Of a stretch of DNA of 64,000 nucleotides, positions 1 to 12,300 are shown one piece after another. Positions within the stretch are counted from its first letter, which is position 1. The number at the start of each line of letters is the position of its first letter. The notes under the pieces were generated by a model that saw nothing but the letters and a program-made list of their open reading frames with translations, was not told the DNA's origin and ran no database searches. The stretch spans positions 1,116,001-1,180,000 of the forward strand of contig JAUTXW010000356.1 of assembly GCA_030620095.1 (NCBI GenBank), written 5' to 3'. The stretch comes from Kuschelorhynchus macadamiae. Lineage: Eukaryota > Arthropoda > Insecta > Coleoptera > Curculionidae. The position numbers and the translations under genes were made by a program.

Positions 1-580
1 TGAAAAAAAATACTGAACAGGTTTTCCTCCTTTCAATGCATAATACCCTTCGGGATTTACACCAGAAGTAAATGTTTCTTCGAACAGTAATTGCTTACCT
101 TGAACAGGTCCCCAAATCGATTTTGATAAGTCACGAAGCTCGGTTATATTCTCATTTTCCACGACTTCTATGCGGCATTTGTCTTGTATTTTATGTTCGT
201 CTTCGGAACCACTTTCGCTATTTTCCATTTGGTCTTCTAATATATTATTACTTCCACTTGCCTCTTGATTTGTGTGAAAAGTTTTATAAAAGAAGGAATG
301 GTCCAGGTTTATTTTGGTTTTCTATTTTTCGCAGTTTATTAGGCATGTCAACATGACTGGAACTACTACTGGAGTCATCATCGTCGGAACTACCATTCGG
401 AACGGACCCTGGGTCATCGTCTGAATCTGCAGAAAACAGATCATTTTCAGAGTCGTCTAAAACATAATAAAAAAAAATTACTATTTGATATAAACGTTCA
501 ATAAACGATGGTTTACCTTCGTCGTAATATCGCTTTCCCGCTAATGCTAACTGAACTAACCTTTTGCCACGACTAGACAT
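1..580 (-). pseudogene. piggyBac-like transposase, N-terminal part, frameshifted and cut by the window edge
   Basis: Read on the minus strand, a start codon at 580 opens with MSSRGKRLVQLALAGK. An acidic, serine-rich stretch follows (residues SDDDPGSVPNGSSDDDD). A shift of one base near 300 is needed to continue into an open frame that reads SIWGPVQGKQLLFEETF and then GYYALKGGKPVQYFF at the window edge. The last segment resembles the start of the piggyBac DDE transposase domain (PVxFFxLFF type). A possible 60-base intron with GT-AG ends lies at 457-516, but it is a multiple of three and has no stop, so it could equally be read through. The frameshift makes a working protein unlikely. The catalytic part lies outside the window. 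The family call is an inference from this short segment. Confidence 0.5.
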
Positions 581-970
581 GATGTATGCCAAAAACTCAA
601 TAATCACCTGCTTACTGCCTTGTGATAATCAAAATACTGAGCTAGACTCGTTATGCAAACATGTGCTTGCCTGAAACGTCAAAAGCAGAATGCGGCAAAT
701 ACTTCGTGTGTCATCGTGTCTGCTCACAAAACGGTTTGGTGGGCCAGGGCCTACACATAGCGGGGGCCAAAGCATACACCCGTGTCTGCTTTATATTTGC
801 GTCTGGGCCAGGGCAGACACCGGTGTCTGACCTGTTTTTTGAAAAAAATTCCAACTAAAAAAGGCATGGTATTATGTGGAACTGGTATAAAATAGACAAA
901 AATTATGTAATTTGACAAAAGATCGTGTTGGCCCAAAAGAAAATTTTCGCAAATACCACCTGGCGCTTAA
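581..970. repeat. Putative 5' non-coding end of the piggyBac-like element with a 16-bp perfect palindrome
   Basis: No gene is seen here. The stretch holds repeated GTGTCTG/CAGACAC words and a perfect 16-bp palindrome, CAGACACCGGTGTCTG, at 814-829. TTAA tetranucleotides, the piggyBac target site, occur near 964-978. Subterminal repeats upstream of a transposase start would fit a transposon end, but the exact terminus was not identified. Confidence 0.35.
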
Positions 971-1685
971 CCTGTTAAGTAGCGTAGACCTTCCAGGAAT
1001 TGGCTACTAAACAGCAAAGAACATTCAACAGCAGCTCGTCTGTTAATTTTTCAAGGAATCTGAGTAGAAAATCGAGTTTCTAGGATCGAGTTACCTCATC
1101 GAATGTTAAGATTAATAATTTGCGGACATTACGCTTTTCTATTATTATATATACGCCTTCCCTCGTCTGACGTACTGCCCTGGACGCTCTCAACCGTTTT
1201 CAGTCATGTCTGTAAACATTTTTAACCGGTTTGGCAACATTTTAACGTAAATGAGAATATACGTTTTAAAGTACGATATTTGAAGTTTCAAAATTTTCTT
1301 GTAGAATTGAAATCGGACCATCCTTAAACCAAAAAGATATTGGAGTGATGAAAACCCCCATGTGTTTCGCGAAGGACAGACCCAGGTTTCTCAAAAATAC
1401 ATGTTTGGGCGGGTATTTTGGAGTAATGACATTGGTAACCTCAAAAACATATTCCAAAAGTATAATAATGATTCTATTACGAAACTTTGTTATTGGTCAT
1501 ACTTTTAGAACTACTGAATCAAAAGTTTGCATAATCGGGGGATGAATTAAGCATAAAAAGGCCTTTAAAATGTTGTATCGCTTGACCCCCTTTCCGTAAA
1601 AAAAAGTTTCGGAACTGCGTCAGGCTGACTTCTTGACATTTAAAGTTGTCATTTTTTGCTTTTTGAATGGAGAATTTGCTCATAT
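971..1685. other. No gene recognised
   Basis: This is AT-rich sequence with only short chance reading frames on both strands. I see no splice-flanked exon, transposase similarity or RNA gene. Confidence 0.5.
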
Positions 1686-2177
1686 AATGGCCGCGTTCAC
1701 CCGCCTAATCGCTCAGTGATCGCTCTGAGAGCGGTACCCTGAACGAGCTATTTAATCTTGCTACTTCGATAGCGTGTCGTTGAGCGGACGCCATGTTATG
1801 TATCGTATTTTATTTTTGCTACTTAACTGAGCAACGATCAGCTGACATAACAAACGAGATGGCGGCATGTAATGTAAACATTATGAGCAATAATTATACA
1901 ATGTAATAATAAACCAGAGCAATAACAGGTTTTTTAATCTTTTTTTTTTAACACAAAATACAGAATGTATTATTCAAACAAATTTACTAGCATGTTTCTT
2001 TTAATTTCAACCCTTCATTGTTCCCGTTGTCCCATATTCTCATTCTCATCAAGGTTATGTCAAGAAATATCTGCTGCATTCGAAATCTCTAAAAACTGTT
2101 CAAACCATTGCTATTATTTGAGCGCTACTTTGATGATCGATAGCCAACGAGCGATCAGGCGGGTGAACGCGACCATT
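1686..2177. mobile_element. Non-autonomous TIR element (MITE-like), about 490 bp
   Basis: The two ends are inverted copies over 29 bases with two mismatches. The left end starts AATGGCCGCGTTCACCCGCC and the right end, reverse-complemented, starts AATGGTCGCGTTCACCCGCC. The GC-rich termini contrast with the AT-rich surroundings. The interior has no transposase. No convincing target-site duplication was found next to the ends, so the superfamily is not assigned. Confidence 0.6.
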
Positions 2178-3034
2178 GTCGTTCCAAACTTATTCGTTGC
2201 AATATACCAAACGGTTCAAAAGTTAGACGGGGTTCGACAGACTTTGTGCTCACTGTATATAATTATTATTTTTTATTATTATTATTATTTTTGTTAAAGG
2301 AGTATTCGTTGGCCTACGATCGGACATTACGTTTTACTTAAAAATAAGTTTGATTTGATTTACCGTTCTTTCAAATAAATGTTAAAAAATACGTACTAGT
2401 CGACATTAACGTTCGTGCTGTAACAATGAATATATTTGCAAAACCACCTGTGATCTAAAACTTCTATATTGATAGAAACCATAAAAACTAATTAACCATA
2501 AATCACAACTGAATTACCGTGAAATTAGTGACTGCTACTCCCAGCAACATAATAGTTCCAAATCTTGGCAATAAAACACGCCTCGATAAATTAAAACATC
2601 ATGTAAAGCAAATTATTTTAAATTGTTAGAGGATTCGCGAGAGCTTTAATCCAAATAATTTAAAGTAACTTATTACTATTTTAACACTAATATTACACAG
2701 AGAATACGTAAATATAAATATCCACCGGAAAGGTATATTATGTTTTTTTAAATTATTTGGTATTTTACTTTTGATTATGTTCCTTTTTTATAAAACCGTT
2801 GCCAAGTTGTCATTTTGCCAAATTCCCGAAATTGAATTGAATCAGCGTAAAATATAATTAAAGTTTTGGTTTGACTACAACCATTTTATAATAAAATGCT
2901 ACAATTTTCAAGTTTTATAACCGTGAAACGTTTGTATTTATGCTGACGAAGTTTAAAGGAATGAACTGATTTTGAAAATATTTCTTAAACAACTTAAATT
3001 ATAGGTATAAATGAAAGGTTCTTGCGAGTTTGGT
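2178..3034. other. No gene recognised
   Basis: AT-rich sequence with a short ATT-rich tract near 2262-2294 and no recognisable coding region or element end. Confidence 0.45.
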
Positions 3035-4310
<1,276 letters not shown>

Positions 4311-4314
4311 GAAG

Positions 4315-4480
4315 AATCCCCATATGACACACTATGAGTTTTGACCAAATTTTGAAGTCAATCGGATAATAGTTTTTGAGCTATGTATGCCGCGTACAGA
4401 TAGAATAACAAAACGACAAACCCACAAACTAATGGAAATGGCAAAACATGATTGTGATTTTTTCACGATTACTACTCTAG
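4315..4480. repeat. Fragment of the dispersed repeat also present at 57.9-59.0 and 62.8-63.7 kb
   Basis: The words CCCCATATGAC, TTGAAGTCAATCGG, GAGCTATG..GCCGCG.ACAGA and GTGATTTTTTCACGATTA occur here in the same order as in the larger copies near the right end of the window. It is therefore a degraded, truncated member of that family. Confidence 0.6.
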
Positions 4481-5012
4481 CCAGGGAAATAAAAGTAAAA
4501 AAATATTTCTTTTGCTTCAGAGGTAGAACTGAGCTTTCCATACAGGGATGTCCAAATAAAAAGGAATGTGGAACCAAAAGATGAATACACACTAGAAGAA
4601 GAAGTTGGCAGGTAAGATTTTTATCATTCCGTAACAATTAGAACTAAGATAAAATTAGCACCAAAGCAAATTAACATTTTTACTAGAGGTTTACCTTCCC
4701 CAGGATTCGAAGTTATGTATTTAGAAAAAAATTAAAAAGAAAGAAAATAAATTACGAAAAACTTAAAATAATATCCTATGTTCTTGTTTTGTTAATTTAG
4801 TAACTTCGATAATATCTCGGCGAAACACTGATGCTTGGCTCAGCTACTCATTTCAGCATTAATGACGCACTGGTAATGGTGGCGATTTGGCTATGGCCAC
4901 TTGGGTCCCCAAGCTAAAAGGGCCCCAATGCCCCCGTTGGACCCTCTAAAGAAGTTGCAATATGTTTGTGTGATATATAGAAAAGAACAACATTTTTTTA
5001 AATCCTCTAGGT
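4481..5012. other. No gene recognised
   Basis: AT-rich stretch ending in the target-site duplication of the downstream hAT element. Nothing else is supported. Confidence 0.4.
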
Positions 5013-6649
5013 CAAGAGTCTTCAACTCGCGGCCCGCATTCTAATTTCTTACGGCTCCCAGAGGCTAAAGGCAATATTGTATTGCGCCGCGCCTGCGAAT
5101 GACACTTCAAGGACGCTAGCGCCACCTAGTTAGAAGAGCTTCACTCTGTAAACTCGCGATCACGACTACCCATAAGGCAACTAGATGGCATAGATGGCGT
5201 TGCATGTCTATTGACTCTTTCTAATGATTCTAGAAATTATCACCACAAGAGGGACCTAGTTGTCCAGTCTCGTAGCTGCTTGAAATTATATATAAAGTCA
5301 ACATTCCAAGAGCGATACAAGCGAAAGTGTGCCAACTAGCAATGAAGTTGCTACCTGTGCGATAAGTGAGGTGATATAGTGAGAGCTCTAAAAATTCCGC
5401 TTCAACGACAGCAAGATAGTTTTCAAAAGCAGAACATTAAAAACGAAGCAAGCGTGAAGGTTATATTATATCCGAAAAAATAGCTTTCAAATCAAAATCT
5501 TTTACTGATGGTGAATTTATGAAGGAATGTATGCAGGCCGCCGCTGAAGTATTGTGCCCATCTCAAAAACAACTTTTTTCTGAAGTTTGTCGGGTGTTAC
5601 TGTCGCTAGAAGAATCGAAGAGTTAGCGGCAGATATTAAAAATTCACTAAAAGAACGTGCATCGAACTTCGTATACTATTTTGTTGCGCTCGACGAAAGC
5701 ACAGGTTTAACCGATACCTTAATTAGCTATATTTATTCGGGAACTACAAAAGGATGTGATATTTATAAGTGTTTGATGACAGTACTGAGACGATATAATT
5801 TAGAATTGACAAACCTTTCTACAGTTGTAACAGACGGTGCACCATCTATAGTAGGAAAAAATGAAGGGCTCGTGGGTTTGATGAAAAAACAGCAGAAAGA
5901 TTTTCTTTTGATGCATTACCATTGAATCGTTCATCAACAAAATATTTGTGCAAAATCCACAAATATTGACGAGGTGATGAAAGTGGTCGTAAAAACTGTG
6001 AACTTCAATAAATCACGCGGCCTCAACCACAAAGAAATCCAAAATTTTGTACACGAAATTAATGCCGAGTATGGTGATGAGCAGAGGAAAAATGCTAAAA
6101 CGCGTTTTTGAACTCAAGAAGGAAATCGCCTCCTTCACGGAAACCAAAGGGAAACCAGTTCCTCAATTTAGTGACCCCGACTGGCTGCGCGACTTTGACA
6201 TGCTTGAAAATTGTCAGATGGAGCTTATCGATTTGCAGTGTAATTCTGAAACTGTCTTCTTTATTTTTATTCAAAATATGTCGATCAAAACAAGTTCCTG
6301 AAATCCGAAAACATGCCCAGAAAATGATGTCTCGGTTTGGGAGCACATATGTGTGCAAGCAGCTATTTTCTCGAATGAAGAATGTGAAGTCTAAAACAAG
6401 GTCGAAAGTTACAGACGCACATCTGGTAGGAAGTTTGCGGGTTGCAATTATAAAAATAAAACCAAATATCGACACACTTGTCAAAAATGGCATTGATAGA
6501 TTGAACTTTTTAACCAATAAAGATTATTACACTTTGAAATTATATGTTTTTTATTTTATTGATATGGTGGTAAAGTAATATGGACCATTGTGGCTCTACG
6601 GACGATGTGAAATCGATTTTTGGCCCCACTAAAAGATTGAAAACCCTTG
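5013..6649 (+). mobile_element. hAT-superfamily DNA transposon, 1.64 kb, with 8-bp target duplication
   Basis: The left end begins CAAGAGTCTTCAACTC and the right end, reverse-complemented, begins CAAGGGTTTTCAATCT, forming imperfect short terminal inverted repeats. The flanks are CTCTAGGT at 5005-5012 and CTCTAGCT at 6650-6657, an 8-bp duplication with one mismatch. Eight-bp duplications are the hallmark of hAT elements. A degraded hAT transposase of the GTF2IRD2/ZBED5-like group lies inside on the same strand. The divergence of the flanks and the broken ORF indicate an old insertion. Confidence 0.8.
5480..6560 (+). pseudogene. hAT transposase (GTF2IRD2/ZBED5-like), degraded
   Basis: In-order fragments of one transposase are visible: SKSFTDGEFMKECMQAA near 5500, SGVTVARRIEELAADI and VALDESTGLTDT from 5587, VVTDGAPSIVGKNEGL near 5825, SRGKMLKRVFELKKEIASF from about 6070, VPQFSDPDWLRDF near 6160, and EIRKHAQKMMSRFGSTYVC near 6303. 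The last belongs to the C-terminal dimerisation region, and the order matches this hAT subfamily. A frameshift near 5590, a TGA at 5923-5925, and further shifts near 6070 and 6300 break it, and pieces appear deleted. It cannot make an active transposase. It is unrelated to the kinase gene downstream. Confidence 0.85.
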
Positions 6650-6657
6650 CTCTAGCT

Positions 6658-9151
6658 GTTATTTTCTCGTTATTGCATCTCCATAAAGGAATACACTATT
6701 GTCACAAAAGTACAGAAGCGAACGCCTTAAGAGACTCGAGTACAATCGCCAACTCTGAAAAGGTCAGTCCGCCACTGATGATTTAGATCATAATGCCTTA
6801 ACATTTCAATTTTACCTTTTTTTTTTTGTTTTTCCATATCCAACATGTTTTGACTTTCAGATTAAGTATGCATGAATGGACAATTTACAAAATATCAAAA
6901 AGAAAAATAAAACATTAAAAAGTTACAGAAACAGAACAAAATAAGTGATTTAATTTTGTTGTAAAAATGGCAAGTGATGTCGTAGTGAAAAGTTCGTGAG
7001 GGTTAAACCCGGAAAAAAAGTTACCTTAATCTGATTTAAAAATCTGTGGAAATGTACGAGCTGTGTCAAAAAACCAAAAAATATAACACCCTGTATCTCA
7101 AAACCAATGGGTTTTTGGATTCCTGTATGTATGACTTTCTTATTTTAATGAGATTAATTACCTCCCAAAGATTTGGAAATGAATTAATGTGTACCCTGTA
7201 TCGGATAGCCCAACCCAAATAAATATCTTTAAATATACTGATTCAAAAAATGTCTATATTTGATTTGATTCATCAGCAAACTATGTTTTTTTTTTAAATA
7301 TGGACCTGGATTTTTTATTTAATATTGTATATGTTTTTTTACCTCCTAAAACCATTAATGTGTCTCGGTTAACGTTTTAAAATAGTTTGTCCTAATGTAA
7401 CATTGCATTGGTATCTTTTATCAGTACCATCCAGGTATACAAAACTTCTAAATTAGATGAAATGAAATACCATTTTCAAAAAAAATTTGTTTTTTTTTCA
7501 AAAATCTGAAAAAATAAGCAAAACTTTCAAAGTTTCTTGATGAGTAAAGTTTCGCAACGATTTTTCATTAAACGCCATTTAAACATTTCTCTGTCTGTTA
7601 CAGCTCCTGAGATCATAAGCGTTGAATATGCAGCGCCGTCTAGATAAAGTTTCTCTTAATTATATATTTTTTGATGTCCCGATATACGAATGACTACTGA
7701 TAAAGAAACATATGAACTTATCCATAATTTTAGTCATTAAAACGTGTATTTAAAAGAAAATTATACGTTAATATAATTCAGTTTAATGAAACAGTCTTAT
7801 TCCGAAACCGTCTCGAACTTCGAAACCACTCTTGTCAAATATTATAAAGAACAGTACAAATATCTATTACATAATTCAGAAAATTAACCCTGATTTAAGC
7901 AATTAAAAAATGATCTGACAAAGTTAATCGACACGCCCTAAAATCAACTTACAATCTGAAAACCTTAATTGAACCCACTTTTGTAAAGCTGTCCAAGCGA
8001 AAGCTAAATCAATTGATAGTCAGTCTTTTCAAAAAGAGTGTTTAATAAAGAGGGAAATATGTTGGCAAAAATGTTGGCAAAAATAATTTCAGATTTGTAA
8101 ATTCTCGCTTGAGCAAAGTTTGCGAAAAAAATACTACTTTTGTTATCCCCAATATACACAAGATCAAAGAATTTTTTAAAATTCAGCACAAAGAGTTTAA
8201 GTTTAAGCTTGCAAAATGTAAGAGACCGTTTGTGGTTTATTTTTTTATTAATACCTGCAATTCAAAGTATATATCATGTATTTGATAAAATATAGAAGAA
8301 ATCTGCTTTTGGCTCAATGCAATTTTTTTTTCAAAATAGTGCCGTTTCGTAATCAACATTTTAACCAATTTCAAAGGCAGTATATTGTCCAAACATTTTA
8401 ACTTAGAGCGGTACGACTGACACTTTCGAATTTTATTTTCTGTTAATGTATCGCAACACATCAGATTCTGATTTAAGAGAAAATAGCAACAATTAACAGT
8501 CAGCGCTATTTTTTTTTCTATTAAACTGGAAGTTGACATAAAGCAATAGATTGCTTAAACAACTATGATAAAATAGAGTTTCGCTCTAAATGGAAGCGTT
8601 TATATTGCTCTGTACATGTATCATTTCAAAGTGAATAATTTGAAATTTCAATACTAGTAGGCAATTCAACGATGGTCCAAATTAAGCGTGCCTGCTTGCC
8701 ATCCGCTGTTTGATGACGGATAGAAGTAAATCAACAATATTTACTGTCCTTTATAAAAAGAAAAACAATTTAATAAAAGAATAGTACTTATAAATAAGTA
8801 ACAATAAAATGTTCCTAATTAGAAATGATGTGCTGTAACTGTCAGCGGTGCCTCCCAACTTCAACCAATTGGTTAAGCAAATTTAGAAAAGTTGAGGTTA
8901 GGTAATATGGTAAAAATTTTCGAGACTTAGAAGCTGGAGCCGGAAATATAAACTTTTATTGTGTATCTCTCTTTAAAAAATCATCGTTGATTTTATGTAA
9001 ATAGTCATTTTTCTCAAAAAAAAATCAAATCTTAAGTATTTATCGAATTTATGTGTTTTTTGTATATTGTATGCTCTAAAAGGTATAATGCAGTTCAAAT
9101 CCTCTATTACAAGGAAAGTAACAATTTAACATTGATTTTGCAATTTTTCAG
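6658..9151. other. Intron or upstream flank of the kinase gene; no exon recognised
   Basis: No coding exon was found. The motif ACACCCTGTA at about 7086 and a relative (ACCCTGTA) near 7194 recur elsewhere in the window and may mark a transposon remnant. The exon encoding the kinase residues before the G-loop must lie upstream, but it was not recognised here or further left. Confidence 0.4.
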
Positions 9152-9355
9152 GGGAAAATTTGGTATCGTCTACAGATGCAAAGAAAAATCATCTGGGCTA
9201 AATTTGGCAGCCAAATTTATATCGGTTCCGAAAAAAGAAGACAGGCGTAATGTAGAAAGAGAGATAGACATTATGCGAATGCTACAGCATCCGAGACTGA
9301 TTCAGATCTATGACGCCTTTGAAAATGGAAAAATTATGTGTGTAATACTAGAACT
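9152..9355 (+). CDS. MLCK exon: glycine-rich loop to hinge
   Basis: The acceptor is TTTTTCAG at 9144-9151 and the donor GTAAG begins at 9356. The first base completes a codon started upstream, probably an arginine, as in the family motif GRGKFG. The exon encodes GKFGIVYRCKEKSSGLNL, then AAKFI with the ATP-binding lysine, the alpha-C helix VEREIDIMRML with its conserved glutamate, HPRLIQIYDAFE and the hinge VILEL. The last codon is split after two bases (CT). Confidence 0.93.
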
Positions 9356-12300
9356 GTAAGTTCGAAAATGTAGCAAACTGATAATTTATTATTAATTTCT
9401 AATTAGTTATTTGATTAATCAATTAGTTAATTTCCTAATTAACGATAAATAGAAAATTCAAACAAATATATATACTCTGATAATACCCTGCTCTGGTAGC
9501 ATTTAGTTAGTAAATGTACATGTACAGCCAGTTTTTGGTTTAACTGCCATTTGATAATTAGTGACAATTAGAAACAACTGTTGTTAACTGTGTTAACGTC
9601 GGAAAATTGATAAAATTGAATTGATAAATCATTTCTGACGATAGTTTAAAACATATGAAGTCTTCAATTGTTTTTTCTTGGTAACTTTCTGCCCACTTTT
9701 CCTTACAATCTTTTCTTCCTTACCATTTACCGTAATTTTCTGGCGATCTGCCTGCCTGGATAGATTGAGGTATAATACCTCGGATTTACAGGACCAGAGC
9801 ATCACTAATTAAATAACTTTAAATACCCTAAATACTTATACTTTTATGTTAAATCTAACGTAAGATACTGTAATGCATGCTGCTTAAACAAAGTAACATA
9901 TTTAATATGTCACTTTATTTAAGGTGATTTCGGGAAATGTGAAAATGTCGGTAACCCACATCGCTCTATCGCGCTGCAGATATCAAGTGATGTATGTGCA
10001 GCAACAGAATCAAGAATTTAAATTCGCTTCGTTATACTCTTAAGGGAGCTGCATTTAATTCTTAATAATTGTCGTAAACATACCTTTTTTATTACATATT
10101 ATAATTTCACTTTATGCCTAGTAATATTTTTTTACGTTAATGTATTAGAATTTATTCACATCTGTGAAATTTTTAAATCAGAGCAAGTATTAATTTTCAC
10201 GTAACGTATATTAAAAATATGTATTGCTTGGAAAGAGAAGAAAAATTATTACCTGCTATAAAATAGTACTAAACAAATAACAGTAACTTAGTCAGTCGCA
10301 TTAATATCTGGAAATATTATGAAACTCAGGAAGCTCTGATGTAATCTAAATAAGCAGTTTATCTCTGTTGGATTAAAGGGCATTCAATATGTAAAAGCAA
10401 CAAAGAACCTAGCAAAATTCATCAGGACGGCGGAGATAAGTCTGTATATTTTTGGACATAATCCTAATGTTATGCCAGTTGCACGAAAGGTATAAATCTT
10501 TAAAGAACGTCCCTATAGAAAACGTCATTATTTAATTTATAAGAATAGGCTGTTTGATGGCCCTGGATGGGCTACTACGGATACGGACTGGCTAGATAAA
10601 AATCAGTTCTGGGGAATAATCTAGGAAACATTATCACATACATTATAAGAATGGGCTGGATAATGATCTTAGATGAGAGATATTGTATATATGAAATATT
10701 CCAGTAGCCTTAATATTTTGACCAGCTTTTTATTGTACGTCAGAAAACCAACATTAATCTACTACAGTTTGATATTACAAACCAAGTGTTGGCAAATAAT
10801 GTTTATAGACCAAATACATTCCGTCAGTTGCAAAGTGGGTTAAATCTTTTTTTAAAAAATAAGTTATTTTTGTAAGCGTTATTTATTTAAACAAAAATAC
10901 AATTAGTTATTATTCATGCTACTCATATTTTATTAGATAGAATTGGTATAAATAGCTCAAACATTGGTAAATAAAAGAAAACAGTGACTATAATAAAATT
11001 CTCGTCAAGTAATTGGAAAATGTCCAAGAGTCTACGATGATTGGTTTCTTTATTCTAACAATGGTTTCAACTTTTAATGTCAGTCTAAAGCCTCAGGTTT
11101 AATGTGGACTGAGGAGATGTGAATATTATATAATACGATTTTTAATATTGTCATGGGCATTCGTTGATAGGGTTCGTTAAATTGCAATCATAAAATCTAC
11201 AATGTGTGATGTCCGTGAGCAGAATACAAAGTTAAACTATTTGAATTAAAAAAAAAAGATGCTGAATGGATTAAATAATAGAAGTTTTGAACTTATTGAA
11301 AATATTTTTTAAAATGCTGAATTTTCAAGACATTATCAAGATTAATGGCGTGATGTCCTAGCCCTTTACCTTAACCTTACTCGTACGTTGGTTATTATTG
11401 ATTATTACAAACGCACTTTTAGACTTTACTCCCTTTATTTTCTTTAATAAACAGAATTTTATACTTATTTAGATAAGACTAGCGCTTATTTCACTATTGA
11501 TGTGAGAAACTGGTTGAATAAGGAATCCGGATTATCAAAATAATTTTTTAATTTATCAGTCATGCAGCATACAAGAAAATATTTTTGTTTTGGTTTTTGT
11601 CCTCTTTTTTCTTCTTGTTTTAAAATGGCTCCTTCGTATCTATAAGAGTTTAACTCATTAATAAGCCTTGTTACACCAATTTTTGTTCATTATATTTTTA
11701 TATAATTTGCTCCCTGACTAAAACCTGGCTTGACATTGACGGCCGGGGAATTTCTATGCTAAGGTACTCCCAAATTTTCATAAATACTAGTAAAATGCTC
11801 GACTCTCCCTTGAATTTGCGTGGCGTTTGAATTCTAATTTTAGATGTATTTCTATTATAAGTTTAAGTTACGTAAGAATGGGCAGATTTTAGGCTTCGAA
11901 TAAGATGATAGTGTATTATTTGATATAGTTTTATAAAATCTGTTTGAAATACTTATTTTTTAGGATTGAAGGAGGAGAACTCTTCGAAAGGGTAATAGAT
12001 GACGATTTTATACTTACAGAGAAGGCATGTACGATCTTTATGAGACAGATATGCGAAGGCATAGATTTCATACATAAACAAAGGATATTACATCTTGATA
12101 TGAAGGTAAGTTTAAAGCATATTCTCGTACGAGAACATTTTATTGTACATTAATTTTACTGGAGGTCAATGCACTCATATTCTCAATCTACTACTTCCAT
12201 GTTCAGTTCCGAAATCAATAAACGTCGATAAGCGTTTTTTGAGCAAAATTAATTTAATTAGTAGTCAAGCAGAAGAAAATATAAACATATATTTAGAACA

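Noticed and set aside
660..936. Opposed open frames at 661-858 and 751-936
   Set aside because: They overlap on opposite strands over a repeat-rich region thought to be a transposon end.
1266..1545. Opposed 63-66 codon frames
   Set aside because: They are mirror frames of AT-rich sequence without motifs.
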